A stretch of DNA of 64,000 nucleotides, from NCBI GenBank assembly GCA_003993805.1, contig RSEF01000020.1, forward strand, positions 12,953,655 through 13,017,654, read 5' to 3'. This document shows, piece after piece, positions 24,801 to 38,766 of the stretch (position 1 is its first letter; each line of letters opens with the position of its first letter). A model generated the notes under the pieces. The model made no database searches, was not told the DNA's origin, and was given only the letters and a program-made list of their open reading frames with translations. Source of the DNA: Himantopus leucocephalus (taxonomy: Eukaryota > Chordata > Aves > Charadriiformes > Recurvirostridae). Position numbers and translations under genes: made by a program.

Positions 24801-27800
24801 TTAAAGATGAAGCAGATAAAACAATCCTTGGTATTGAGAATAAGATTACTGCTTTCAGGCATTAGCATTGCAGCTTTTTCCACAGATGGACACTATTAAA
24901 GGGAGTAATCAAATATCAACATGTGTTTCATACAGAAAGAGATCCTAAGCTAACTGGCTAGCAGGACAATTTTTGTATTTATTTTTATATTAGAAAGATG
25001 ACTATGATTTTAAGATTTTTTTTTTTAGGCTGATACTGTGTGACTGATCTGGTGGTTATTGGGAACTTCATGTGATCCTCACCTTAAGTTCCAGTCTAAG
25101 AAATGCATAATGTGTGGGGTTTTTTTAAGAAAAAGTATAATGCATGAACCCAATTTCACATAAGGTCTTGTCACCATTTCTGGTAGGTATCAACATGCAC
25201 TAGGATAATTTAGATGTCAAAAATTTACTTGTTTTTACTGTAATTAAATGCATATACATCAGGATTACCTAAACTGACTTTAGTAGAATCACGGAGTGCA
25301 GAACAGATGCAATGCTGCAAATCTTGAGTGGTGCTTGTCCTCTCCCAATATGATAAATACTGCAACTACTTACTAAAATACTTAGCATATGACATTTCTG
25401 AAACTGATTCTGCGCATAGCAGAGGGAAAAGGACACCATACACAGATTTGCAATCGTCACATCAATCTTCCACTCAGTAATCGCAATCCCATCCAGTTCT
25501 ATTCAGACTGTACAGAGTAGTCTCCTCCCCTGCCTTCCTGGCAGAAAAACAGACAAAATTGTCACTTCCCCAAGTTGCTTCCTCATGCAGCAGCTGAATC
25601 CCATCTCCGTCCAGCTCTCCTGTTCTGGGCTTTGCTTCCCCAGAGCCTTTGTGTCTTGTGAATGCTGTGTGACTCTCCGTTCTTGACATGGTCTCTTCAG
25701 TAAATCTGAAAAAACTCACTGCTGTTATTACAGGAATTGAAAAGTACTTTCCCAGAATTACATATATTTTTAAACACCAGTTTATCAAAGTTTGCTGCTT
25801 GAAATACTCTTAAGCTCTTTCTTTTTTCCCCCCTTACGTAGTCCTGCAGTTAATGTGTCTATAATAATGTTAAGTTTGTTTCAACTTTTATTGAGGTAGT
25901 TGATAAGATCCTGTGGATTACTGAACTCAGTAAAATCTGTATGCCCTACAATCATATATTACACAGTACTTCTTGATCTTTCAAATTCACTAAATATCAG
26001 CACAGTGGTACAAATAAAATTGCGCACACTGCTTTTCTAACTGGGCAAGAATGAGTTGTTCTGTCCAAAAATGACTGTCTGAAACAGATTTTCCATGAAC
26101 TGTTTTGTCAGTGTGTGCGTGCATGTTCACACATACAATCCTGGCATTCCTGGGACCTCGTGGATTAAGTTCCCATAAGCACACATGATATAATTTCTTC
26201 CAGGACCAGATTCATGTGGTAATGTCATTGTTGCACAACTGCTTTTCTCAGCTTTAAAAATAAAGACATTAAGTATTAAATAATCAAAAGTTTTCCTCCT
26301 TACCTCCCTCACTCATTTTTTTCCAATGTGAAATTTAAAAGCCACACATTTAAAAAAAAAAAAAAGTGATCTTCTGTATCAGAAGTACAGACATTACTTT
26401 ACATTAAAAAGAGTTTCATTATCTCTCCCTTTCCCACCCCCAAAACAGAAGTGTTTTTTCAGCAGCCTGGCTTGTTACTGCTTTCGTATCAGGAATATGG
26501 GTTTTGGCATGTACGGTACGTTACACTAACAGCCCAGCCTGCCAACAATTTAATAGCTCGGCTATGTGATTACAGTTTTCAGGCCATACCCACTTTATTG
26601 ACACAGTTTCCTTTTGCTATTGCTTAATATCACTTCCCTCCTCTTTCTGCCACCCCCTTCTCTCCCCACCCACGTTATCCAGCCGCATCTTTCTCTCCCA
26701 TGCCAGCAGAGGGCACTTGGACTTAGTTTCTCGGACGTTTCAGTCGCTAAAACTATTCAAGCAGTTGCACTTGCAGGGTTTGGTTTTTGTTTTTTTTTTC
26801 CTGTCGTCCCATTCATAGAAACCTGGAGACAACAAAAACCCCAAAACCAAACAAACCAAAACCCCAAGCCTGCATGATCAAATTTTACACAGAGATGAGG
26901 GAGGGGCAGAGTGGTGCCTGTAGGTGCTGATGTGCCAGGGATGGGGATGTCACTGCAGGGGAAGGCACTGGGGGACACCATTTTGGTGAACTCCAAGTCA
27001 TCTGTTTTCTTGAGGAGGATCTTTGTGATGACGAAGGGAGGCTAATGAAAGGGTCCTCCAAAATGTTTTCGGAGCAATTTCTTCACAGCGGCGCTCTGGG
27101 TAAATAACGCTTCTGCAGCCTCAGCGAAATGGTGGCTTATCCTAACTATAGCTTAGCGCTGAGCGCAGGGCAGCAGCGCACACCTCCAAACCTCCCTGCT
27201 GCTCCCTCTCTTTACTCTTTGATTTTTATTTTTTTTCAGGATTTACAGCTCAAGCTGGATGTTGCGCCCAGTAATCTCTGTTCAGGTTTCCTGTTAATTG
27301 TACCCTCCTTCACAAAGAATAAAGCAATGCCACTGTATGGTTTAATTCCTAATATTTGGCTGAGGAGAGCTCCTGTTCAGCACTGTTCAGGGTATCACTG
27401 GAGATGGGAGTTTCATTTGGTACCTTTTCCGGGATCCCACTGATTAAAAGGTGTGTGACTGTGGGAGTGGGGCAGACAAAAGTGAAGGAGTGTCACTGAA
27501 GGGGAGAGGGGTGATGATAAAGGGGAAATGAGAGAGCTCTGGCTTCTTCACCTGCTGCCTTGCAAAAACTAATGTACTTAGGACAGAAAAAAACATCAAC
27601 CTGCCTAAAAATGTATCTATGCACAGTGTGACAGGAATATTAAGCAAGCACCAAAGAAGGGCTTTTAAATTAAAAAGAGAGAGGATAAATGAGAATAAGT
27701 ACCTTATGTATATGAAAAGACATATTCCTCACTCCATTCTCTCTTTGTCTTTCAAATGCAGAAGAAACAAAAAGAGAGATTGGGTCAACACCATAACGCG

Positions 27801-30800
27801 GAAGTCACTTTTTGTGCTATTGAGGATGTGTTATTGTTCTTCTCTTACTGCCTTGTTCCTATTAAGAATGAAATAAAAACGCTAATGACAAGAGAGGGAC
27901 GGAGCCTGTGCTGGGACAGATGGCTGTTTGAGAGGAAACATGCTTACCTGTGTACTTTACCACAGTGACTTGAAGAAAAACTACGCTGTTTACTCTCACC
28001 ATATCCTTCTCAGAAAGCGACTTTCAATTTTCTGCTTGAGACCTATGAAATCTTACTGTAAACCTTTCCCTCCTAACACTGCCACCCAATTGGGAAAGCT
28101 GTTACCTAATAGAAGTAACTGAAGCATGCTGGTACAAAATATGAATAGGATTGATGGCTGACAATTGCATGCAGTTAAGCAAAGACAACTGATTTGTGAT
28201 TTACATCTGTCATAAGTGTATATAGAGTTGTACAGTCAGCTGTGCTTTCAGTTCACGTAAAAGTCAGATAACTGTATTACTGCTTAGTGAGATACATAAT
28301 TGCCTAGTTACGTACATAATTAACTACATACTGTATGCAATCGTGATGCATTGTAATGCATGAGTAAAACAGGAGTGCAGTCATACCTGTCACAATAGGC
28401 TGAGCTTAGACAGACAGCCGAGTTATTAATGAGAAAGCCTTGCATATACTGGGACAACTGGGATACTTAACTTGTCATCTGTGTAACCTCAGCAGAATAG
28501 CCGCCGCAGAATAAGTCACTTTTAAAAGGAAGTGTTCTTATCCTGCAGTCTGCACCGGTCCAAAGAATTCACGGTCCCTGCCCTAAGCTGAAGCTGAGAA
28601 ACAAGCTGCCAGCATTTCCGGTATCATTTCTAGTGCAAATTCATCGGGCTTAAAAAGCACACTCAGCACGACCTGTACAGAGTTTGCGTTATCAGTTACG
28701 TCCTTTCAGCATAAAGGAAAATTTTTAATTTCCTACTTTCATTATAAATCAGAGAAGGCATTGTCTTTGTAAAGTATCTCGGTCTTTTTGTGCAGTAGTT
28801 CACACAATGGGGTTCTAGTTTGCGGCTGCAGCTCTTAGGAACTATGGTGTTTCCTGAGACTGAAAATGGTGAAACTCTTCTAAAACTGACTAATACATAT
28901 TTCAGTTTGATAACGGAAAAAGTGTATTCTGAACTCTCTTTAAAGATAAAGGATGGTTCCTACTCAACGTGGTGTCTGAAGTTCCTGGTATTTGGGGTCA
29001 GCAGATATGAGTCACAGATCCAGATCAAATTTTTGTGTAAATGAGGCAAATGTTCAGGTTCTTTAGTTGGTTCTGACAGGCACTTACTGCACTGAGATTT
29101 CTTTGGTGATAAGAATAAGTATTTAAGTCTGTTGGCTGAAGCAATTAGCAGTTTACCCTTTAATCACAACTCACAGGTTAAAAGAGATGTTGTTGGAAGG
29201 GGGCAGATACTTCGATAACAGGAAAAAATCCTAAATTTAATTTGAGGTCCTTGTGCTTAAAACTGCTGTGTTTTCATCCCTGGAAAGTTTGGTGTGCATT
29301 TCTGACTGTCCATGCATTGGAACCTTATGATGGACAAAGGTCCAGAGCCAGAAAGATTTTTACTTACTTTTTTTAACACAGTTTGGAAGGAGAAGGAGAA
29401 AAAGAATTTGTCAGTTGGCTGAGTAAAGAGTATTGCGTTTCCCTATAGCTTTGCTTGGAGTAAGGAAGGGTGGGATAACCTGCTTAGGTGTTCCTGCTGC
29501 ATTTCTGTCAAGCAAATGTTATCAGTAGTGCCATTCCTGTAAGTCAGTCCCCCTCTTGGAAGGGAAGAGGTGGCACAGGCTGGAGCTCTGAGCTTTCGAG
29601 GTGCTTGGGGAGCATGGAGCGGTGCCCAGGATGGACGCAGGATTCTGCTTCCACGGATGCACACCTTCACCTAGCTAAGGCTGAAGAGTTGCTCCCCTCT
29701 GTGAGGTCTGGGGGCCATGTTGCTTATGGGATCAGTCCTAAGTCCACCGCAGGCAAAAGGAGCCAGGTTGGCAGAAACGGTCTCGCTTTTGTGTTCAAGT
29801 TCATTGATTTAAGGCCAAATGAGCCAAAGGCAGCCATAAAAAGCAGCTTGCCATCAGATTTGAAGATGGCAGCAATGAGTGGGGACGGAGACCTGCCTGT
29901 GGTTTAAGATTCAGCGATAACCTACTTCCAGCATTTCCTCCACAGAGAGGTATTGATTTATTACATAAAACGGGGAGTGTCACCAGGGTGAAGCTGGGCA
30001 ACCAGCATAAATGTAGTTTAAATGCTTCCCTCTCAGTGTTCGTGTACCTGCGCAGTACAAGCAGATACAGTAAAAGTTGTGGTTAATAAGACTATAAGAA
30101 ACATAGTGAGAAAGGGCATATTTTCAGATAGTGCTTTTCTGACCATAATCCCACTATAGTGAATGAAAGCTTGAAATAAAAAGTATGAAAAAAATGCACG
30201 TTGTACACTGATACACACTATTTGGTCAAATGTTTGTTTGCAGGGCTGTCAGAACTTGCCAGGTACAAAAAAACAAAACAAAAAAGAAACCACACACCAC
30301 TTCACGTCTGCCACTGCCTGACAAACTACATAGTGTTTCCTCGCTTCTAATAAAGATCACACAGCAACTAATACCCTATCAAAGCTTAGAGACTGAATAA
30401 ACGCAGCGCTTACCTCCGAGGGCCTGTGCCCTGGTTTTATTGGCATGCATACCAGAGGCAGTGTCGTGAGAGGCTGCTGAAATGCAACTTCCCACGTGCA
30501 GCAATGCTTTTTGAACATCTTGGTGCAGATTTTCTTAAGAGATATCCGTGTTCTTAGAAAGAGCATGTCTGTGCTCTGAGAAATCGCTTATTTTAGGCTT
30601 GTTGATGAAACTCTGGAGGGAGAGAGAGAAAGAGAGTACTGAAAGAAAAATGATCTACCAAGTACAGCTAAGAATATAGTTTGCAAGGTACAGAATGGTT
30701 TATTGGAACCAAGCAATCAGTATTTTTTAGGATGATTTATTCTGTGAAGCAGAAACAGTGGCTCCTTCTTCAAAGCCTACTGAGTAACAATTGGTAGCCA

Positions 30801-33800
30801 CAAACCCTAATTCTGGAACCTGATATATCCAGGAAGATTCGGGGATCTATACCCAGTCTGTGTGCAGTGACTGATAACCTATCCGAAAGCTCCTGCCTGT
30901 TTGTGTCAGAAGCCGTTGGTGCTATCTATGTCAGAGATAGTTATAGAAAGAGAAACTGCTGATTTTGTTTCCATGCAGAAGACGTTTGAGTATTAGTGTG
31001 CTTCAAAAGAGAAAAAAGACTGCTCGTATCTGGAGTAGGGCAAGCGACATAATGCCAGTGAGAGTCGAGTTTGGGTTTGGAATGAGCAGACTAGGCTGAA
31101 TAAAATAAGCTACCCAAATCTGAACTGCAAGAGGCTCAAAACATTCTTCTTCTTCACTCAAATTATTGCTCAGCGTGGCTCACTTTATCATGAGATACTT
31201 AAACGCCTTAAACTGAGAGGGAAGCATATAAACTAGATTTATGCCTGTTTAGATAAAAAGTACTATTTTGTGGAATGAGATAAAATAAGCCACTTATAGA
31301 TTTGTTCACAGTCATCATGAATAATCTAATTTAACCCTTTTTTTGTTTTAAATCACCTGATTCAAGTCTACTTGTTGACAATGATTCATTAAATAGCTCG
31401 TGCAAACAAACCCTGTCCTGTGATTTTCCCGTAGACAGTCCAGGAGGAGGTTCACGTTGTTCAGTTTTTTGTCACGTGACTGGCCACAAGTCACATTCTG
31501 TTATTTCTGTTTCCTGTTTGATGACAGAAATAAGATGGCAGGTCTTGCAAATTATCTGATCTATTATGCAAATAAAACCCCAGCTTTTGAGAACCGTCCC
31601 AAGAACACTTTTCCTTCTGACTGTTCAACCCAATATGTGTTTTGCATCAGTACTCACAACGGAGCTCCTTTCCCTCAGTATTCTGGAAGACAAAGCTGCA
31701 CAAATCTCCACATCTTCGGTTTAAAGGCTACATTGAAACTTTGCAGCCAGACAGTTGTTCATTTGATGTATCAAACTTTCTTCATCTCCCTGTAGAAAGG
31801 CAGTTTGAGGATTTCATGTAAAAACTGCAGCTACATGCACAAGTGGCTATGTATTGCCACACTGGCACTAATTGCAAGCACTAATAAAATTTAAATTAGA
31901 CATGAAACTGTTTGTGCAAAGGCCACAGGAACATCGCAGCCTGTCAGACCATATGAAAATGGTACCTTTCAGTTGCAGTGGGTGTGCTGTTATGGCCCCG
32001 GCATTATCGTCTATTAGTAACTGAACCAAAAAAGAAAAAAAGTAGTACAAATGAATGATGGTTGAGGAAGAGATTTAAAACAATCCCACATTTGTTTTCT
32101 GTAGCCTACGTAACAAGTCTTTTAATAATCTCAGCCACATTGTTTAACATTGGTTTAAATGAAAATGAAAGACCACAAGATAAGATCACACCAAAAAAAA
32201 AGGTCGCTAAACTAATTCTCTGTCTGTCTAAGACATTTTTATAAAGGTATTTTTAGTAAGAAAATCCTTGGGGAAAAAGCAAATGTTCAGCAATGTCTGT
32301 CAGCAAACTCACAGTCCTTTGACAAAATCGTACTTGCTGATGGCAGTTCACTTTCAGTTACCTTTGAAAATTAAGAGGGCTGAAGGAGTAGGGAGGAGAC
32401 GTACATAAAGCACAACCCACCATATAGAATAGATGTCAAGTTATAAGAATAATATGTATTACAGTTCCATTTAAAACCTATGAATTATCAAATTCACCGG
32501 GCAGCGTAGCGCGTGCTCCGTCACTTACTCTGCAGCAAGGGCTGTTCCTGGAGGTGGCAGAGTCTGGTTGAATGTGCAGATTGGATAATTCACCCACAGG
32601 AAATCAAGAGCTGATTATGTGCAGGACTCTTGGAGTTAAAGTGCCTTATGAAATCACATCAATGCATTCTGCTCAGGTCAAAACCAGAAAGGTTTGACAA
32701 AGTTACATTTCAACTAATTTTAGGAGAAAAACAGGGTATTTGGTTTTGACTATATTATGGTTTAGACTACAGTTCTGTCTATTCTAAAAAGAAAAACACC
32801 ATTTTCAATTGTAAAAATGTGGGACTTTTTTAACATTTAGAATAAATCCAGTTATTCAATATCTCTCAACCCAAAGTCAAGTCAAACTTTCTGCAAAACT
32901 GTAGTTTTATTTTCTGGTTTTAGATGTGTCTGGGCAGGGGGGAGGGGCTAAATTAATTTTGTTCTAATTAGGTTAGAACATAATACTACCACTTAAAACT
33001 ACAGTGTGTGACATAAATATTTCTAATTTTGCGGTGAATTTGCTAGTACATGAGAACTACTGTTTGCAAAAAATCATGCCTGTTAAATGGCCACGTTCAG
33101 TCCTCTTATAGTAGGGTGGGCTTTCCTGGAAGTGCGCCGGGAGTAGCTCTGCCTCAATAAGACAATGAGAACGACCATTGCCTGTTTCCAAATTCCCATT
33201 TGTTTTCAGATGAAAGTGAATTTCATAATTATGAAATTGGTCATGGGTAATTTCCAGCTGCAGTTATTTTGGATGAAGAAAGGGGATTTCTGTTGTTACA
33301 GCTTTTAGTTTTGTGGAGCTTGTTTGGAACAGTTGCTTTCATCTTGGTCATTTAAAGAGAGAGAGTTACCTGAAGTACATAAACATCACAAATCATCACA
33401 GCAAACTACTGATTAAGTGAGGCTTTGACGACTAGGTTGGATTTATACAGCATAAACGTAATAAAACAATGCTAGCAAACTTCGATTTTGTGACATATAC
33501 GTAGACTCTGAGTGTAAATCAGTATATGCCTCAGTTTATCTTCATTCAATACCCTGATTTTAAACAGCAGTTTCTACTGGGCAGACTGTACATGCAATTT
33601 TTTAAATTGCTATTTTAAAATAAAAAATGAAAGCTGTTTGGGCAAATGGTCCACTTACTTCCCTGTCATTTCAGGATTCTTCTGTCCTCTGGACCTGGGA
33701 GGTTATTTACATGAGAAAATAAACTGTTAGAAAATATGTATTTAACTTGCTGGAATAACTCTTCTTTTGGATTAAGGAGTTTTATTCAGAGGACAGTATG

Positions 33801-34259
33801 TGGGCACCGCTGCACAGAAGCAGAGTCTGTAGTGGACTTCATAGAGTGTTGGTCATTTCTGCATTTTGGGATCAAAGTTCTTCCGGGATAAGATTTTTGT
33901 AGAGAAGTTGGGTTGGTGCTGTGTTTGGGTTTTGTTTTCTTTTTTCTTCATTTTAGTCAGTTGGTTGCACTTTCAGAGTAGAAGAGACTATCAATATCGT
34001 GCTTGTCTCCTAACGGAGAGACTTTTTAAGGGAGACAGTTTTGTAGCGTGTCCTAAAGATGCTCAGACTCTGGGTCTGCCTGATCTCTTCGTTGAAGACC
34101 GCTGCGCAGCAGCTCCCCTCGACAGAGAGAGCTTTGTCTCTGGCTCTCATGTGCTTCATCCTGAGCTTTGTGATCTGCATTTTCCCAGCGGGGCACAGCT
34201 GTCACGGTGACTCATAGACTGAAAATCACCCTTTGATGTAGCTGTGTCTCTAACCATGT
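18861..34259. other. Gene-poor stretch with no recognised gene
   Basis: This 15-kb stretch holds no exon I can recognise and no clear mobile element. The longer frames (for example 19345-19752 minus, 23924-24443 minus, 29488-29907 plus and 31457-31795 plus) have the Cys/Leu/Phe/His/Trp-rich composition of chance frames and no credible splice partners. A moderately GC-rich patch lies at about 24050-24320. Microsatellite-like runs are short. Confidence 0.55.
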
Positions 34260-34495
34260 AGTATGTTCTCCAGTTCCTTGTCCAGTCTAGTTTTAAGAAG
34301 TGATTCAAACACCACTCCTGTTAGCAAAATATTCCACAGTCTAGGACACTGTGTTGCTATTCAGTCTAATTTCATTTCAGCCCACACTATTTCATGCCAG
34401 TCTTTAATGTTTGCGCATGTCAAATATTTTAGGCTGTTATCATATCCTCCCTTAGTCATAATTTTACCAAATTACTTGCAATCTTTCTGTTGTCT
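34260..34495 (-). mobile_element. Old CR1 LINE 3' fragment, antisense
   Basis: On the + strand the sequence runs through CCTTGTCCAGTCTAGTTTTA, a degenerate stretch containing ATTCCACAGTCTA, and then GCTGTTATCATATCCTCCC followed by TTAGTC. This word order is the complement of the CR1 3' region: 'lead to the premature-wear' words in CR1 families include TTCCACAGCCTA and CTGTTATCATATCCCCTCTTAG. The copy is diverged and truncated, of the old amniote type rather than recent avian CR1. The reading frame at 34263-34535 is incidental. Confidence 0.8.
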
Positions 34496-35480
34496 TTTTT
34501 CTTTTTCTTTTCTTTTTTTTTTTTTAGTAAATTAATTTACCCAGAAGCCTATTTATTTTTCTGTTCCCTGTGTCAGCAATAGAACCCTATAAACACATGG
34601 ACATGGGGGGGNGGGGGGGGAAGAAGGAGGAAATTTTTAAAATCAAAGTGAGTTTATACAGAAATATTAAAATATACTCAGCAATGTAATTTTTTTTTTT
34701 AATTGAAAGGATTAAGGGGTTTTTTTTGAAACAGAAGGCTCTCTGTAAAGATTACAACAGTTGTGCAAATTAAGTATGGGTTGTTTTGGTTGTGTTTTTT
34801 TTTTAAGCAATCCCCTCCCTGTCAGTTCAGAGCTCCTTTCAGTGGTCAGATCTGTATGATTCTGAAATTAGTTGGTGACTTATCTTATTTCTTCCCAGGG
34901 TCTTCAATGGTGACTTAATTTAGCACATTTATGATTTATGTGAAATTATTCATTAGGCAGCTGACCTTACGTGAGACAATAAATTGCCCCTTTCAAACAA
35001 TTGACTCCAAAAGGAGTGTAGTTGAGGCTGAAAGAGTAGTAAGCAGATAATACCGAAGAGGCTGCTTGGAATTTTAAACTGATATTAGGACGGTCTTTGA
35101 GCAGGCAGGGAGGCTGGTGCAGGCTGCCCCGCATTTCCTCCCTGTCTGGAACATTAGGTGTTCAAGTGCAGTAATGGTACTTCCCGGCAGTGGGAATTGT
35201 TTAACAGCTGATCGCTTTGTAAAGTGGAAGAGCAGGGGAAAGGACTGAAATAGCTGGGAATAGGAAATTCCTGCAGAATAGAGAATAGAGAAGTAAAACC
35301 CTCAAAGGCCTCAAAAGCGAGTAATTGAGGAAGATGGAGCTGCCGGAGCAGGAGGGAGTGGCTTCTCGCACTTTTCAATTAGTTCAGTTTGCTCGACTCT
35401 CACTGGTGGGAGTGATACGGTCACGAATGGAGACACCGTGATGCAGAGTCCCACTCCGCAGTTACATATCACGTGTCCAA

Positions 35481-35500
35481 CACACACACACACACACACA
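35481..35500. repeat. (CA)10 microsatellite
   Basis: Ten uninterrupted CA units follow GTCCAA and precede AAAGAG. Such short perfect runs are often length-polymorphic. Confidence 0.95.
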
Positions 35501-35639
35501 AAAGAGTGATGCATTCTTTCTCCCCACAAAGCCCTTCTTTTTATTTTTTTTCTTTTTCAAACATCTAATTGTCAATTTAAAATTGCAGTATTTTTTCAAA
35601 TGGTTGGGGAAATGCTATTTTCCAGTGGGATATGAGAAG

Positions 35640-35825
35640 AAAACTTTACAAGCTGGGGGAGGGGAGTAACAACAAAGCACTTATTCTTCCCTTTCCCCTC
35701 CCCCAGTAGAGGGAGGAAGCAGAGGAGTGGTAGTAGAAGTAGGAAGAAGAAAGGAATTAAAAAGTAAAGAAAACTTGAAAGTGGAGTAAGGAAAGGAATT
35801 TAAAGGGGAATGGTACACTTTTTAG
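35640..35825. repeat. Polypurine/polypyrimidine mirror-like block
   Basis: A GGGGGAGGGGAG run near 35655 is followed by CTTCCCTTTCCCCTCCCCC near 35687, its approximate complement, and then more than 100 bases that are almost all A and G with few pyrimidines. The composition favours local hairpin or triplex structure, but this is a prediction only. Confidence 0.55.
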
Positions 35826-36390
35826 CAAATCTTTGGAAATAGGGCTAAATTCTGTGAGGTGATGAAAACTCTGGATTTTGCAAGCCATTTGCTTTAATTT
35901 TAAGCACATGCATTGTCCTGCTGATATCAGTTTAGTTACTCTGATTTATTCCGACTGAAGGTGTGGCCTAAAGGTTTAGGATAAGGCACAGATGAGAGTA
36001 TTTGTGTAACATCCTCACTGTTCATATACTAGGGGAGAGGTAAGTAACTTGGATAGTTTCACTCAAGAGGTTTCATAACCTTTAAGCTGGGCGTGTGCTG
36101 ATTCAGTATGGTAAAAGCAGTATTCAAAATGAGTTAAGCTTTGTGTGTTGCATGCTATTTTCTGAGGATTAATCCAACCACCTGTTACTAAAACATGAAA
36201 CTCAGTCAGAAAAACAATTGCATACCTTTCCAGATGCACACAGAAAGGCGCACCTTGGGTGAAATAACTGCAGAGCCAAGGAAATTTTTGTAGGGAACAC
36301 ATCAGCTTTTGTCCTTCAACATGAAACATTTCCAGCAGCTCTCACTGTGTGCCAGCTTTGCATTTCTGTGATTTTTCCACTCTGACTTCA

Positions 36391-36429
36391 TGCACACACA
36401 TGTGCGCACACACACGTGCATGCACACAC
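36391..36429. repeat. 39-bp alternating pyrimidine-purine tract (potential Z-DNA)
   Basis: Every step alternates pyrimidine then purine across TGCACACACATGTGCGCACA and continuing through CGTGCATGCACACAC. Perfect alternation over 39 bases with mixed CA, TG and CG steps is the classic Z-DNA-prone pattern. Confidence 0.8.
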
Positions 36430-36834
36430 TCAGACAAAATCTACTGCTCGCTGAGTCTTCTGTTTGATCACAGTTGCACTGTTCAGACTGCAGATAAGCC
36501 AAGATAAGCACAGTATACGTTATATGCTTGAAAGCGTGTTCTTTTCCCGTTGTAGATGTATGAGCAACACAGGCAAAAGATGTATAATATTGACCTGTGT
36601 GCTGACTGGGGGGGGGGGATATTTCCCGACCGATTCTCCTCTTTTAAATCTTGGTTTCAAATACAGAGATCTCGTTTTGTTTTGCTTTAATTGCTTTTGA
36701 GAACAGCTGGCTTGAAAAGCAGGGTTTCCAGTTTGCGGGGATTTCTTTCCTTTTTTTTTTGTTTTTTTTTTTGTTTTATTTTGTTTTGTTTGCTTGCTCC
36801 TTCTGAACTTGCTCTGGGTACTGGGGCGATGAAG

Positions 36835-36975
36835 TTTCCCGAATGCAATCCGGGCCCCCGCGGCTCCGCAGCCGGCCCGGGGAATTGACAAGAACAGTGG
36901 TGAAACCACCAGGGAAGCCAGGCTGGGCCGGCAGCTGCCCCGGCTGGGCTGGACCGTGCCCCAGCCTCGGTGGCT
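36835..36975. promoter_or_regulatory. Small CpG-rich cluster, possible promoter
   Basis: About 12 CpG dinucleotides lie in 140 bp (including CCGGGCCCCCGCGGC and GCCGGCCCGGGG), in surroundings where CpG is rare. It is too short for a classical CpG island but is the sharpest CpG peak in the window. It sits about 1.8 kb left of the candidate coding exon at 38767, so a promoter for that transcript is one possibility. An unmethylated enhancer or a recent GC-rich insertion are others. No TATA box or start site is evident. Confidence 0.3.
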
Positions 36976-38766
36976 GTTCATCAAACCCCAGGATGTTTTA
37001 AATAACATGTTTCAGGCTTAGCAAATTGTGATTATCCAACAAAACCTCGCTTTGTCCGAAAGTTTCTGACCGGCTTTACTTTTGAGTAACTTGCTACGTC
37101 TGACCCTAGAGAGTAAAAGCCTCCGCTTTCTTGGGGCAGGGAGTATATAAATAACTGATAATGCATACCCAAAGTTCTCCCACTGGGATTAATAATAGTA
37201 CATAAATATTTATAACAAAAGTGAGTTGTCCTTGAATTAGATCTGGAGACACCATTCAGTTTTGAATGGAGTTGAGCCTGCTTATACCACATTTGTATTT
37301 GGGCCTGAATTTCTGTTCTGGGAACTATTAAAGCAGAGGCCGTTTGGCCTCTTACGAATGCAGCCCAGTAACAACACTTCTGAAAACTAAAACTGGAAAA
37401 GTTCCTCATTCCTTGTTCCTCATTACAGGGCAGAACGCTTAGTTTTTGACAATGACCTGTACAAGCGCAACTGCCTGTTTACTAGCAGCGTCTGAAAACA
37501 GCTTTAGACCCTTTGTTCATTTACTTGGCAGCTGTAACAATAGATAGGTGTGTGAGAAAGCAGCAGCTACGCTCCCTTCCTCATTCACTCGCTGTGCTGG
37601 CACCGCTGCAGCAGCGATGCAGGAGAAGACGGTTTGCAACACCAAGTTGCTACTGGCTATGTGGCGTCAGTTCTGCTCTCTTCTATTTCCTTAACAGAGA
37701 GGGTTTGGGTTAAAAGAGGAAACAAAAATGTGCAGCCATTCCTGTCTGAAAACCAGACCTTAGCTCCTGGTGGTTCTTTTCTTTTCCTTTCAAAACACGA
37801 GCAAGATTAAAAATAAAGAAGTGTCACTGTGCTAATGTTTCAGTTTCTAATCAGTTCACAAATGGCAGGAAATTAACTGGCTTTTCATGAACATCTGTTC
37901 CACTTCTGGCTTGAAAGGTTGGAGGCAAATGCTATCTGTCAAATTTAATAGCGAGCATCAGTAATAAATACACTTTTCATTTTTCACACACGTACCCTCC
38001 CCCATTTCTCTACTAGCCTTTCAAAATAGTACATTGTAGCCAAACGCATTGTTTTCTTTTCCTCTTGTATGTTTTTGGGGGGGTATATATATATGCCCTT
38101 AATTAAAAGGATGATGAACTGCCTCAGAATAAGGTCAGGAAAAAAAATTGGGATTTTAGTACTGTGATGCTGTGCACCTGCTGGATGTCTTATGAGCTAG
38201 TATAACACTCAGCCTGAGTTCTTCTTGGGTGAAATTTTCTTTTTTGAAAACTTCATAATGGCTTGGGAAGCAAAGCCTCTTTTTCCTAGTATTATTTATT
38301 TTTAAGTGACTTGAACTAAAGGTCTTGTTGCTGTAGCAACAGTCTCTATGGGGATGTCACATCAAAGTAACTTTATTTAATTCACCTTTTCGTGCCTAGT
38401 GTTCCCGTACAGCCAGGTTCTTCAGGCTAAAGTAATAGTACTCCATGGGACAGGTGTAACTCATTTTGCATTGAGCTTATTTTTTTAAGGTTGATAGGAA
38501 CTAATGAACATCTAACCGCTCTGGTAGTTAGTTTGTCCCCCAGGAGAGACTTTGCCACCACTGCCTTGCCTCACACTGGGACTGGAATGCCTGCACATTG
38601 TGCTCTTTTCATTGCTGTTGGTACCGCATACTAGATGTTGTCTCTTCATTTAAAAAACTGACAAGCATCCGGGATTCCTTGTTCACTACTACGGGGTGAT
38701 AGGGAATTCACAAGCCCAGAGTCATATAGAGTTTGTAACAGCTGGGCTTTTCTTGGTTCCCTGCAG

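Larger units (their letters stand above)
34496..38766. other. Low-complexity-rich intergenic DNA
   Basis: No gene is recognised left of the candidate exon at 38767. The stretch is unusually rich in simple sequence: poly-T and poly-G around 34500-34620 (with an N at 34612), a (CA)10 run, a purine-rich block at 35708-35820, an alternating purine-pyrimidine tract at 36391-36429, a G10-type run near 36609, T/G low complexity at 36751-36800, and a CpG cluster at 36835-36975. Confidence 0.55.

Noticed and set aside
29488..29907. 139-codon + frame
   Set aside because: No recognised domain, mixed composition, antisense frames of similar quality overlap it.
35085..35190. Possible CR1 3' UTR words (GGGAGGCTGGTGCAGG, AGGTGTTCAAGTGCAG)
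   Set aside because: Only short matches, not collinear over a useful length.
36520..37008. 162-codon minus frame
   Set aside because: Runs through the T/G low-complexity tract (giving poly-Lys/Thr) and the CpG cluster. Composition is explained by simple sequence.
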